A stretch of DNA of 64,000 bases, taken from the NCBI GenBank assembly GCA_037783545.1, contig JBBELK010000928.1, positions 310,001 through 374,000 on the forward strand. Direction: 5' to 3'. The translations under genes were made by a program, and so were the position numbers. The DNA is from Henricia sp. BOLD:AAB3569. Lineage: Eukaryota; Echinodermata; Asteroidea; Spinulosida; Echinasteridae. Shown here in pieces: positions 40,904 to 51,654 of the stretch (position 1 is the stretch's first letter; each line of letters opens with the position of its first letter). The notes beneath the pieces were generated by a model. It made no database searches. It was not told the DNA's origin and worked only from the letters and a program-made list of their open reading frames with translations.

Positions 40904-43900
40904 CTTGGCAAGGTCGGAGTTTTTCGATCTCTTCAACATTCAGTTCAATTCATCACTCTATTCCCTGAGAACATGTGCTGGAGTCACTGAGATGATTGGA
41001 AGGAAAGGGTTTCTAGATTGAAGCAGCAAATGGAGGAGTTAGTCTAACCCTACCTCCACTCATCAAATGCAATGAGATCTCCAACAGCAGAGCTGAAATA
41101 CCCTCACCTGAAGCCTGTGGCGTCTCTTGTCCTAGAATTGGATCCGAACGCTGAAATTCTTCTCCTACTTTGGAGAGACATTCTGAGAGCTCACAAAGTA
41201 AGAGAGCAAGTCAATGGCCCGCATGACGCCCCTTTTGCTGAGCGACGGTTTTAGTCGGCGACGTGTGCATAGGAAATGCACACAAGCCTACCATCAACAG
41301 ATTCAAAACCCACATCTTAGAAAATAAACGTCCGTCACTTCTCACTCCGTGCCCAAGCCGGATCCATCTGAAATGGTGAGTTACGGCAGGGAGTCTCACG
41401 AAATCGCACCCCAAGCGTTCAACGCAAGTCCTGTAAAGAAATCTGCAGATAAACTCGGGAGTGACGTATTCCAAGGAACACCCAATGACGACAAGCCAGC
41501 TTTGTCCATTGAAGATACGATCTTCCTCAAGACTATGGAAAAGGAATTCTATAAAGACGAGGCCAACAGTTGGGTAGCTCCTCTTCCATTTAGAGTGCAC
41601 AGACGTCCTCTCCCTAACAATCGTGAACAAGCAGTTACCCGCCTCACCTCCCTGCGACGCAGCCTAGACAAGAAACCTGAGTGTGATGAAAGAGCAGTAC
41701 TTGGCTTAAATTCATAAATAAGCTGTTGGAAAACGACCACGCAGAGGTAACGCCCCTCTTCAAGAGGGAGAAGAGTGCTGGTACCTGCCAACATTTGGTG
41801 TGTATCATCCGCAGAAGCCAGACTAAATCAGGGTAGTATTTGACTCGAGTGCCAAGCATGATGGCATCTCCCTCAACGATGTCCCACTCTATCTCCGGCC
41901 CTGATCTTAATAAGAGTCTCATGGGAGTTCTAATTCTTTTCAGGAAGGCACCGGTCGCAGTGACCGCAGACATCCAACAGATGTTCTACTGTTTTGCCGT
42001 ACGAGAGAATCACAGAAATTACTTGAGATTCCTGTGGTACAGAGATAATGACTTGACAAAAAGGACGTCTTCGAGTACAGAATGAAGGTCCATGTCTTTG
42101 GAAACAACCCATCACCTGCGCATGCAGTACAGTAGCCATACATGTATATGGTCTGAGAAGAGCGGCTCAAGAAGGTGAACCTAACCATGGCTCAGACACC
42201 CGAGAATTTGTTCAGAGGCGTTTCTACGTCGATGATGGACTCACTTCAGTCCCCACAGATGAGCAAGCTACATGTATAGACCTCCTGCGGAGAACCCAAT
42301 CATCATTGGCACAGTCAAATTTGCGGTTGCACAAGGGTGCTTCAAACAGCCCATCTGTGATGCAAGCATTCCCCCCAAGAAGACCATGCCAAAGGTATGA
42401 AAGACTTTGGCCTTGGAGATGAGAAGCATCCCCGCATCATGATGCTACCACCTCCATGCTTGACGGTTGGGACATTATGTGCCCGAAAAGCTCAATTTCT
42501 TCCCGTCTGACCACAGAATCGATGACTAGAAGCTTGGATCCCTGTCCAGGTGTGCTTTAGCGAAGGCCAGACGAGCTTTTCGATGTCTCTGCCTCAGGAG
42601 TGGCGTCTTTCTAGGTCGGCGGCCATGGAGACCTCCCTGATGCAATGTGCGCTGAAGTGTCTGCCTGGATATCTTGGTCCCACATTCGCCAAGGCTGTTC
42701 AGGAGACCCTTCATGGTAATGCGGGGATTGTTGCCATGGCTTCTCGGCACACTTTTCTTTCAAGACGAGGTAACACCTTCGACTTACGACCACGCCCCTT
42801 AAGGTTGCTCACTGTGTGGAACTCCTTGTACTTCCTAATTATGCTCTGAACGGTGGAAACTGGCACTCTAAACTGCTTCAAAGGGGCGTTGCAGCCTTTC
42901 CCTTCTTTGTGGCCAATGACAATAGCCATGCGCAAGTCCAGAAACAGATAACGAAGGCATCAACTCCCCTCACTTTATAGCCTACAAGCAGATTGCTCTT
43001 CTATGACATTCTTTGTTTTAAATTTAATTGAACAAATATGTTAATAACTGTTGAACAACAAAAAGGAATCACTGGAATGTTGAAAGCAGGTGCATTATCA
43101 CAAAAAATGGCCTAAATGCTGATATTTTGTAAGAAGTATGAATAATTTTGAACAGGCACAAAAATGCAAATCTGGACATTACTATTGTTATGCAAATGAT
43201 GCTGAGCTAAAAACGTGGTCTTGTGCAAGGCAACTAACTGTCCTGGGATACAGTGAAAGTTCCTTCACAATAGTTTTTGGGAGTGAGAAAATTTGAAAAA
43301 TGTTAGATTTTTCAAAGGGTATGAATAATTTTGAGCACATCTGTATGCCACAAGCCACGCACTCCAGATGAGTTGGACCAGGCCAAATAAGTCATTCTCA
43401 AGATAATTCAAGGAGAAGCCTACTTCGACGAGCTCACCGCTCTCAACCAGAAGAAAGATGTACCCCAAACAAGTTCGATCCTCAAGTTGAATCCCAATGT
43501 GGAAAATGAGCTCTTGATAGTAGGCGGTCGTCTGAAGCATGCCCAATTGGAAAGCAACGAAAAGCATCCTATCATCATTTCAAAGCACAGTCACATTGCC
43601 ACGCTTCTGATACGACACTACCATACTTTCTAGTATTGAAACCAAGGATTCCTCAAAAGTGCTTAAGGCACTGTATTTTGTATTGACTTTAGCTAATTAA
43701 CATGCCCAAGCAAATCGCTCAATATGCATGAAGTTTATATTTATTTTAAAATTAATTTTATAATTGTATTTGCTAGTCATGAAATCGTTTGTTTTCAGCG
43801 TTGTTGAAACTGTTCAGGCGAGTTTAAGATCTTTCCGCCGACACGTATAACGGGTTTAAATCCCGTTGTGGTGAGATTGCAATTTCTGAAGTTCACTTCA

Positions 43901-46900
43901 AGATGTTTTATCGCAACCATAAGGTCTAAATATAAGTTCCGAACACATTTCTTCAGGGAAGAATAGTGGCACAATGAATGTGTACTCTGGCTCTCGTTCG
44001 GGCGATTTGGGTTCAATTCCCGCCGCTGTGATATTTCAGTTTATTTTGCTCTACTTAGTTCAATTCAAGACGTTTCATTGCAACGTAAGGTTTAAATATA
44101 AGTTCCGAACATATTTCTTCAGGGAAGACTGAGGTGGCGCAGTTGATGTGTACTCTGACTCCCGATAAGGCGATTGGGGTTCAATTCCCTAGTTGTAAGA
44201 TTGTATAGTTTCTTTTGATCTACTTGGTTCAGTCAAGACGTTTCATTGCAACCTAAGGTTTAAATATAAGTTCCGAACACATTTCTTCAGGGCAAACTGA
44301 GGTGGCGCAGTGGATGTGTACTCTGACTCCCGATAACGCGATTGTTGTTCAATTCCCGTCGTTATGAGATTGTAGTTTCTTTTGATCTACTTGGTTCAAT
44401 TCAAGACGTTTCATTGCAACCTAATGTAACCGAGCAGACAAGAAAGGTCACTTCTTTTTTTAAAATAAAAATACACCAAATTTATTTCCAAAATAGATAT
44501 AGTACATTCTTTGCCAATTTAAATAATTTTCGTTTAAAAGGCAAGATAAACTGGATACTGCAAAAGTGTTCTATATATGCAGTACCAATACTGTGGTATG
44601 TACTATGTCAAACTGTACTATTGAATTGATGACACGTCAAAATGATATGTCAAAACGACGGTATGTCACAACGACACTATGTCAAAAACGACACTATATT
44701 TAAACGACAGCCATATAACGGGTCTATGAAATAAAAAGAGAACAAATACAAATTAAACATTACAAATTGCAAAAGTTACCATGTTTCTTACCACGAGAAC
44801 CTGGTCCAAACATCCGTCTACGAGCTATAGAGTACACACTGCTAAAACACAGAAGGGCTCGTCGGCTGATGCACAGACCAAGTAATCCTGGTAATGTAAT
44901 ATCTCAAACTGCATGTTAACTTTAGTACTGTATTGCAAATAATTCATTTGATTTAGATATATGGTGTAGGTGCTAATAATCCATCTTGTACAATTTCACT
45001 TATCTTAACACCAATAAATTAAGTGCAACATTACGTAAGTCTGGACATATATGCAGTCTTATTGCACCACTTTAAATATAAATTTAATTAAACACTTCAA
45101 GCACCATCAATTACCTAACAGGCAACATACCTAATGTTAACAGTTCCGCCAAGTACAAACCGGTGAAAGGGCAAAGCTTCCGTAAAGCACCGACGGGTCA
45201 AAGGGCAAAGCTTCCGTAAAGTACCAGTAGATAAATGGCAATAGCAAGGCTGTAAAATATAATGCCAAATAACCATATTTTTACACTTCTAAAATGCACA
45301 ATAATATTTGTAAGGTTCGGATTAATCTAAAATGCACAGTAATATTTGTAAGGTTCGGATTAATCCTTTGGTCCGTTAAAATACAAGGATATGGAATTTG
45401 AACTGACACGCCCAAAATGGTTGATATTCAGACTTGATGTAAAATGCAAGTTTCTTATTAAATAGTCTGAATTCCGACACACCCACAGCAGACCTTCAGG
45501 CTTAATGCAAAACATAAGTTTCACTTCAAATGGTGCAGCAATAATCTTATTAAAATCCAATATAAATACAAAATTCAGACACTTACCGACCGTCACGATC
45601 CCACACCCCACATGCCTCGTCGACAGTCCAGCAAAGAATCAAAAATTAACACGACGAATCCACAAATGTACACATTACAAATACGTGTACATGTATCACC
45701 ACAAACAGTACAAACATCAAACTTTGTTAGATATAAACCTAAAATCCGAAGCAAGTGCTCACTATGAAGCTCAAAGGTGGAGTGTCAATGTTGACTGTGT
45801 GTAAAAGATGCATGGGCCATCAAACTATGTTGGAATGGCTGGAATTTGTGAAATGCTGTTTTCATGAACAAATTACATGCAAAGTCTCTCTAAGTTCTCT
45901 CTCACTACTAAACCAAGAGAGGGCGCTCTCAACTAGTGATAGTAATTACTAAACTGTGAGGGCGCTCTCTAGATATGTAAGTGCCAAAAGAGGGCGCTAT
46001 TTACTCTAAAAGTTAAGTTTGTGCACATCTTCAGTACAAGTGCCAGGCAGCAAAAGTCTGGTTGGTCACACTAAGGTTTAAATATAAGTTCCGAACACAT
46101 TTCTTCAGGGAAGACTGAGTTGGCACAGTGGATGTGTACTCTGACTCCCAATCAGACGATTGGGGTTCCATCGTCGGCGCTGTCACCTTGGGGGTTTTAA
46201 GATAGGTCCTTCAAGGGAAAAATGGTAAATTTGTTATTGGACTTAAAGATAATTATTGTACAAAGTTTTAGCAAAATCTCATTTGATTTTATTTAGTTGG
46301 GGGACCAACACCCGTGGATGTCGGAGTACCGTGGAACTCGACCAGCTACGGGTGTGCCAACCGCGGTATCCTGTCGCCCACGGGATTCGAAACCGCAACA
46401 CCCGATTGGGGAGGCGACACCCTTACTGCATGCACCATCTTGGGTCCCACCGCGAGAAGAGCGATTCTGTAATATTTAATGAATAGCCCAAGCAGGAGAA
46501 CGTGAAGATAAAAACCTTCCTTAACCGGGTTTCGAACCCGGGTCCATCGGTACCGCGGTTCCGCACTTGGCAAGAGTACTACTAGGGATGGACGGAATTT
46601 GCGCCGAATTTAAATACTTAAGGTACCAGTCCGGACTTAGTCGTTTTTTAAAAACTTGATTCCAAGGTGCTGTATTTTAAATACTTGAGGTACTAGTCGG
46701 GACTTAGTTAGGCCAATTTAAAACAAAAACTTTATTATTCCAAGGTGCTATGAGAAACCGAACGTGGATCCTCAGTCCTCGGGAGGTCCGCTCACTACCA
46801 CAGCGACACTACCTTTGGCCGAAATTTGCGCCGTATTTTAAATACTTGAGGTACTAGTCGAGACTTAGTTAGGCCTATTTTTTTTTTTTATTCCAAGGTG

Positions 46901-47552
46901 CTGTGAGGAACCGAACGTGGGTCCTCAGGCCACAGAGTTCCGCTCACTGCCACAGAGCAAACACCGGCCAAGTTCGATTCACGACCATAGTTAACTATAG
47001 TTCGACAAAATCTTTAAGGTATGGAAAGAACTTTAATAGACCTTTTGTTTTTCTCAAAATTTGTTCTTTCCGTGGCGGCGTGAGAAACAAGCCTTTTTCT
47101 TGAAACGGGCTTGACACGGGCTTGAAACGGGCTTTTTCTTGATACGGCCGTGAATGTTGAATTCTGCTGTGAAAACGATCGTTAAAAGTAGCTTCAGCGT
47201 TTTTCCGACTTTTTGTATTTTTCTCATCTTGAAAAATTACAAAGGAATTAGTCCGTCGAGGTGGTACTTTTTTTCCAGTGGCTCATGGACTAATGTACAT
47301 GTACATGTACATGTAAGGTACTCGCTGCGCACGGCCTACGTGTACATAACGTTTGAACGACAAGCCCGTAGTAATAAATAACACTTTCATGTCGGCTTAA
47401 ACCTACGAGAAAGGTTTCCGAAACCGACCGTTAGTAACCACTTACATGCTCTACAACATTCACCGAAAGACCAGAGAATAAAACGAGGTAGACTTACCTT
47501 GAAATAGCTCGGAAACACCACTGCATTTTGGCGTTATCAACATACTCGCCAT
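40764..47552 (-). CDS. Unnamed 96-residue membrane protein, 3 exons
   Basis: Three minus-strand exons (47498..47552, 44792..44887, 40764..40903) join in phase 1 at both introns: 97 codons including TGA. The start has a strong context (AAAATGGCG), both donors read G|GTAAG. Residues 1-50 lack acidic residues except Glu15 and are rich in Arg, Ser and Leu (GLLGLCISRRALLCFSSVY), suggesting a mitochondrial or signal-anchor leader. Residues about 55-75 (TLIVDYAYILAALSGLFWGY) form one hydrophobic segment, followed by a charged tail ending SVHL. AATAAA at 40579..40584 fits a 3' end. I do not recognise the family. The 3.9-kb second intron contains BEL element 2. Weak point: the exon 3 acceptor has a poor pyrimidine tract. 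Confidence 0.68.
40930..41270 (+). pseudogene. BEL 2 protease-region remnant
   Basis: YSLRTCAGVTEMIGRKGF, LPPLIKCNEISNSRAEIPSP then, one frame on, YPHLKPVASLVLELDPNAEI and LLLLWRDILRAHKVREQ. This matches the CAG...GR, LP.L.ECN.IP and HPHL..IA..IP.LDP..EI..LIG.D patterns of BEL proteases. Frame shifts and stops present. Confidence 0.8.
41340..42440 (+). pseudogene. BEL 2 reverse transcriptase remnant
   Basis: Long frame with LSIEDTIFLKTMEKEFYKD, WVAPLPFRVHRRPLPNNREQ and SLRRSLDKKPECDE. It continues in other frames with HAEVTPLF, PDLNKSLMGVLILFRKAPVA, DIQQMFYCFAVRENHRNYLR, FLWYRDNDLTK, then FYVDDGLTSVPTDEQA with the YVDD box intact. It breaks into Tc1 sequence at about 42437. Confidence 0.85.
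42437..43343 (-). mobile_element. Tc1/mariner-like element 2, 3'-truncated
   Basis: Its intact end GAGCACATCTG at 43333..43343 is followed by TA. On the minus strand it reads into the element up to the PTVKHGGG region, where it stops. Near 95 percent identical by eye to element 1 in the shared part. The missing end and missing BEL sequence imply a deletion after insertion. Confidence 0.88.
42440..42935 (-). pseudogene. Tc1-like transposase fragment
   Basis: AIVIGHKEGKGCNAPLKQFR, VPVSTVQSIIRKYKEFHTV, NPRITMKGLLNSLGECGTKI and RKARLAFAKAHLDRDPSF are in better frame than in element 1. The catalytic C-terminal half is absent. Confidence 0.85.
43346..43632 (+). pseudogene. BEL 2 integrase N-terminal remnant
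   Basis: ILKIIQGEAYFDELTALNQK, SSILKLNPNVENELLIVGGR and EKHPIIISKHSHIATLLIRH match the LNPFLD..G.LRVGGRL and KHP.ILP..H..T.L.V.H..H pattern before the BEL integrase core. The core itself is missing. Confidence 0.82.
43898..44430 (+). repeat. Tandem array of about 165-bp tRNA-like units
   Basis: Three and a half units: AAATATAAGTTCCGAACACA, TTTCTTCAGGG, a tRNA-like head (GGTGGCGCAGTGGATGTGTA ... GGTTCAATTCCC), TTTTGATCTACTTGGTTCA and CAAGACGTTTCATTGCAACC. A single further unit lies at 46067..46190. Confidence 0.82.
44630..44712 (+). repeat. Degenerate ATGTCAAAACGAC tandem repeat
   Basis: Five 13-16-bp units varying around TATGTCAAAACGACA. It lies 80 bp from exon 2 of the small membrane protein gene. 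Confidence 0.7.
44792..44887 (-). CDS. Small membrane protein, exon 2 (residues 19-50)
   Basis: Acceptor TTACATTACCAG, donor CGTG|GTAAGA, 96 bases. Peptide GLLGLCISRRALLCFSSVYS then IARRRMFGPGSR. Other frames are closed or lack character. Confidence 0.72.
45160..45365 (+). repeat. Two short direct duplications
   Basis: GGGCAAAGCTTCCGTAAAG occurs twice at 45173..45220, and ATTTGTAAGGTTCGGATTAA occurs twice at 45306..45362. No coding. The remainder of intron 1 to 46060 shows scattered GAGGGCGCTCTC motifs (45915..45995). Confidence 0.7.
46067..46190 (+). repeat. Single tRNA-like unit of the 165-bp family
   Basis: AAATATAAGTTCCGAACACA, TTGGCACAGTGGATGTGTAC and GATTGGGGTTCCATC. Same family as 43898..44430. 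Confidence 0.75.
46270..46570 (-). repeat. tRNA-derived SINE heads, minus strand
   Basis: GGGTTTCGAACCCGGGT and GGGATTCGAAACC are B-box complements. ACCGCGGT and TACCGTGGAA lie at A-box distance. Two fragments. No functional tRNA fold. Confidence 0.55.
46575..46980 (-). repeat. Tandem repeat, AAATACTTGAGGTACTAGTC type
   Basis: Three units: TTTAAATACTT(A/G)AGGTAC, AGTC..GACTTAGTTAGGCC, TTCCAAGGTGCTGTGAGGAA, CCGAACGTGG(G/A)TCCTCAG. Unit length varies from about 85 to 190 bp. Confidence 0.75.
47291..47318. repeat. (GTACAT)n microsatellite
   Basis: Four palindromic ACATGT units in a row. Confidence 0.9.
47498..47552 (-). CDS. Small membrane protein, exon 1 (residues 1-18)
   Basis: ATG in AAAATGGCG context, peptide MASMLITPKCSGVSELFQ, donor CAAG|GTAAGTC, one base left over. 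The upstream 40 bases are 5' UTR-like, with no strong promoter motif seen. Confidence 0.72.
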
Positions 47553-48620
47553 TTTCTCACATAGTTGCCGTACGTTTGTGTATAGCTTACGCCTACAGTG
47601 TGCACACACGACAAGGACGCGTAGACATTTTTTGCTGCAGCTTCTGCAGACAAGCGAGTCATAAACCAATGGCAGCTTTCACTGGGCACCACGTGACATG
47701 GTAGGGCGACTTTTTTTAACCAACAAAGCTTGGCGAGGAAACAAGTATAACCAATGCTGGTTAAAATACGGCCCTCTGATCTTATATTTTACGCAACCTG
47801 CAGTTTACCCAACCCGAAAGCAAAATATTACTTAACCAACCACTGGTTAAAGAAAAAATTTACCAAACTTAAAGAATTTAACCAACAATGGGAGATTTTT
47901 AACCGCAAGTAATTTTTACCCAGTGATATTTTAACCAGCGTTCTGAGAGTGAAGTATAACCAATCTGTGTGTAAAGTCAGCTCAATACCTTAGCCCAGGT
48001 TGGACGTCGCACCTTCATTTTATTACAGTCGTAGTGCAGCGAAGACAGAAGTTCAGTCTGGGCTACTTAGTACCTCATCTACGTTCAGAGAAAACAATGC
48101 AAAACTGTGCCCATACTTTTTCACAAAATTGTGCAAAGCCGCCGTCCTATTTAGGCTGGTTCCGTGGTTATTGTGCACGGACAACGGAACCATAATACCA
48201 CGATAGTCAGGGACCTAGTTTCTTCCACATGAGGGCGCCCTTGTAAAAAATGTGTGTGCACACACAATTATATAAATTCATCTTCTAGGCCTATTATTGT
48301 TTTCTTATTTAAAAAAAGATCTCGGGCGGAATCATTGCATTGGACAGTTAGAAATATACTTGTATCTTTATTTGAGTACGTTTTTTTGGGACACGGGGCT
48401 TTGATGCTCCGACCGTCCGATCTGCCGATAATCAAATATCACTCCTTGGCCAATTAGCATACTGCATGCGGTGTATACGAAAAAAAGGGAGAAACACAGA
48501 CTTCTTAAAATAAACACACGGGACTCACTTCAGTACCTTTTTTTCTGAAAAGTATTGTATTAAAACGACAAACCCTAATAAGCTGCCCTCATTCGTATAA
48601 TGGGATGCTGCCCGATTGTG
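47553..48620. other. Upstream region of small membrane protein gene
   Basis: Contains repeated GGTTAA/TTAACC motifs at 47715..47945 (CAATGCTGGTTAA, CCACTGGTTAA and similar) and a CTTAGCCCAGGTTGGACGTC fragment at 47990. No coding region recognised. Confidence 0.4.
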
Positions 48621-48626
48621 TTAATA

Positions 48627-48833
48627 ATAGACCTGTTCGGGGTTTTCCGCACACTGTGGAATTAGCATATTAAAATTTGGTACAGCGGACTTTCGACATG
48701 TATAGATTGGTTCCCGCTAGAGATGGCATTCCGAAATAAGCGATAGGATCGGGAACCGGTCTATACATGTCAAAGGTCCGCTGTACCAATTTATGCTAAT
48801 ACCATTGTGTGAAGAAAACCCCAAACAGGTATA
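48627..48833. mobile_element. MITE with ACCTGTTCGGGGTTTTC ends
   Basis: Left ATAGACCTGTTCGGGGTTTT and right AAAACCCCAAACAGGTATAT, with long inner arms (TTGGTACAGCGGAC, CATGTATAGA) around TTCCCGCTAGAGATGGCAT. Confidence 0.85.
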
Positions 48834-48927
48834 TGGAGGACCATGAGGAATATGTCATGTGAGACGGTGAACGAGAAGGGTTAAGGGAAGGGTGGTCAAG
48901 GGTGTGTGTGTTGGGTTACAGCGTTAC

Positions 48928-49016
48928 AATGTGGGACCTTGAGACGCTTGGTGGCAGCAAACAATGGAAAAGGACCGGTTTGTTTGGTGCCACCATGCGT
49001 TTCAAGGTCCCACATT
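48928..49016. mobile_element. Hairpin MITE AATGTGGGACCTTGA (89 bp)
   Basis: Arms AATGTGGGACCTTGAGACGC and GCGTTTCAAGGTCCCACATT; GGTGGCAGCAAACAA / TTTGGTGCCACC inside. Relative at 60948..61080. Confidence 0.8.
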
Positions 49017-49100
49017 GGGGTGGGGAAAGTCGTGCGATATAGTGGTGACTGCGGTAGTGGTGTGAGGTGGATGGTGGCACCGGAATTTATGAGGATATAT

Positions 49101-49523
49101 GTGACCTGTAACGACGAAATTAGCGTAAAGTCGCACTCCGCTATTTCCTATAACCCACGGTTCAAAGTCAACAATTTAAGGGAGGTAAAATTGAGGGTTT
49201 TGTAATATTTGGAAAGAGTAACTCTTATTCTGTTTGATTCCAAAGTTTTAGCGTTATCTAACAATTGAAAACATAATTTTCAGACCAATTTTGATGATAG
49301 CTTTCTTCGTAACTCGTAAGATATTTTGTTTCAAGATTTGTAAGATTTGTTTGAACACTATCACTTCTCCAAGCTGTGCTGCGTTGGGGGAATACATGTA
49401 GTTTAACCTTGTGTGTTATACTATACCATTGGAAAGCTCTTTTCCTGCTAAATAAAATAAATTAAAAAAATATCCAATTTTTGAAAATTCCGACTTTACG
49501 CTCATTTCGTCGTGACAGGTCGC
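49101..49523. mobile_element. MITE with GACCTGT.ACGACGAAAT ends
   Basis: Left GTGACCTGTAACGACGAAAT and right ATTTCGTCGTGACAGGTCGC, pairing on through AGCGTAAAGTCG / CGACTTTACGCT. No coding. Confidence 0.82.
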
Positions 49524-49964
49524 TTATTTCTTGGCACAAAGTCTAATTTACAAAAGAATCGGAGTAAAGCAAAGGGTACATAACAGGAACGTTATACAAG
49601 CACTGTCCTCTAATATACAATGGACAATATATACGGGATAACAACAGATGGATTTGCGATACACTATTAATTTAAAGCAGACGTCGGTCATCTCGAGCGG
49701 GTTCTTGTGCTGAACTTAACACACGTCAGCCTTTTCGCGCGTAAAATTGTCGCGCAGCGCTTAGAGAAAAAGCGGTCTGGAGGGAATTTGGACCGAGGAA
49801 AACGACGCACAGAATCACACTTTCCGCCCAAGTTGATTCTGTGGTTTCCAGTGTATCCTTTCACTCCGAAATCACTCCAAAACCGCCGTTAAATGAAGTA
49901 ATGAAATGTGCAACTTCGTCGTCGATTGCGATATTTTGCCAAAATCAGGGTATAATTTTCTATG

Positions 49965-50159
49965 GAAGCGTGGAAGGGACATGAATAAAAAACATAAGTC
50001 ATAGCACGAGTCATAATATTATCACGACTTATACGTCATTATATGACTTATCGTAAGTGATAATTATGACTTATTTTTTTCCTATATATGACTTATGGCG
50101 AGTCAGACTTACTAGTCATAACTATAATTTGTTTTATTCATATATCCCTTCTACGCTTC
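49965..50159. mobile_element. MITE with GAAGCGTGGAAGGGA ends and TATGACTTAT interior
   Basis: Left GAAGCGTGGAAGGGACATGA and right TCATATATCCCTTCTACGCTTC; AATAAAAAAC / GTTTTATT follow. The interior repeats ATAAGTCATA/TATGACTTAT about nine times in both orientations. Confidence 0.8.
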
Positions 50160-50790
50160 GGTAATAGTGTTCTGCTGTTTTCGAATAGATTTCCGGCCGC
50201 AAATACTTGTCCAAGGTACGATACGGTCAGTGGTGTCAACCACGAAAACGAGGATAAAATCATGTAGACCAGTGGAAGCTAAACAAACACAACATTTTCA
50301 GGGGCCAATACAATGGCTGCATCGACAAGTTGTGAACTCATTTGAAAACGGCCTGGGCCAACCAACTGAACAGCCAGAGTGCTCCGTTAGAATAAGTTAA
50401 GTTTTTAATAACTCTTCCAATGAAACAGAAACTGTTAACATTTCAATATGTTGCCATCCCGAGGAGAAACAAAATAAAAACAAATGTTGACATTTTTTTT
50501 TCGTCTGCACTGTTAACCCTTCTCCACAACATTAACCAGCGTAATTACAAATGAAGGCACGTAATCATACAAGAAGTCCATATATAAATATGTATGTACA
50601 TTATGATATTATATACATACATACGTATACATAATAGCAAAGAAAATAAGGAGTTCGATACTTTGTACATTTTTGGTATATACATATAATTCTGCGTATA
50701 TACATAGTGATGACCAATGACAATAACTGTATTATAATAGTAAAAGCAACGCGTACGCATGTGACACTTTCAGCCAGTATACTCAGTACA
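50160..50790. other. Stretch with no recognised feature
   Basis: AT-rich, with TATGTATAC-type short repeats at 50575..50710. No gene or repeat family identified. Confidence 0.3.
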
Positions 50791-51498
50791 TTAAAGACGC
50801 AGGCTCGTCAATACATCACGAACGAATTCGTGCCGGGAATTCACCGCGCGCGCTCCATATCTTGCCCGAGTAGGGCAGCTGCGCTTATAATCCCAGAGGG
50901 TGGGGGCTCATTATTTATGCGAGCTCGCCACAGTGTGTTTTATTAGCGTTGCTAGGCTAATCGAATCACGCGCGCGCGCTTATTTGTGTGTGTTGTTGTA
51001 TCGTATGTACCAAAGAGTTCCCATTAGCCTATGTCATATCACTCAAGCGTGACCAGTGCGCTTGCGCATTGAGGACCGAGAGCGGACAAATGTCAATATG
51101 GCGAATGGAACAAAGGGTTTAGCGTTGGTGTTCGGCCGCCATGTTGACAATTGTCCGCTTTAGTCGGTCACGCTTGAGTGTGTGACAGAGGCTAATATAC
51201 GGTCAATTCAACCATATGACACCTTCTTGAAGCAAATGTGACCATATCTCATAATCTGTAATATAATGTGAATATGGCTAAAACTATATGTCATGAATTT
51301 ACAAAGGGTATTTTTTCTATGATAAATATTTGATTTCGAAAAGATACACACCCTAATTGCAGAAGGGACAAGGCTATTAGCCTGCACCATGGCCCTACAC
51401 CCTCCGGGACCGTAAGAGCTGCCTGGGCAAGGTATGGAGCGCGGTAAAATTCGTTGCACGACTTTGTCTGTCGCGCATTGACGAGCCTCCGTCTTTAA
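50791..51498. mobile_element. GGCTCGTCA TTAA element, long copy C (708 bp)
   Basis: TTAA-flanked ends AAGACGCAGGCTCGTCAAT and ATTGACGAGCCTCCGTCTT, with CGCTCCATA.CTTGCCC / GGCAAGGTATGGAGCG arms inside. A longer relative of the 140-bp hairpins. Contains the nested MITE at 51023..51196. Confidence 0.78.
51023..51196. mobile_element. Nested MITE with CACTCAAGCGTGACC arms
   Basis: Left TTAGCCTATGTCATATCACT + CAAGCGTGACC; right GGTCACGCTTGAGTG + TGTGACAGAGGCTAA; GCGGACAA / TTGTCCGC inside. Confidence 0.8.
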
Positions 51499-51654
51499 TA
51501 CATGTATGACAAAACGAGACAAAATATTTAATTTATATTTCTGGGTTTCCCAGTTTTGATATGGCTTGGTTTTGGCCTAATTATATGGGTGTACATGTAT
51601 AATAAGTCATCTGGAAAAATAAAAAGACCATAGATTGTGTGTAAAATATATAGC

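Larger units (their letters stand above)
40910..43632 (+). mobile_element. BEL/Pao retroelement 2, decayed, with Tc1 fragment
   Basis: Plus-strand remnants: protease region (40930..41270), reverse transcriptase (41340..42440) and, after a Tc1 fragment, an integrase zinc-binding region (43346..43632). Different family from BEL 1 by sequence. No LTRs and no gag seen. It lies in intron 2 of the small minus-strand gene. Confidence 0.85.
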
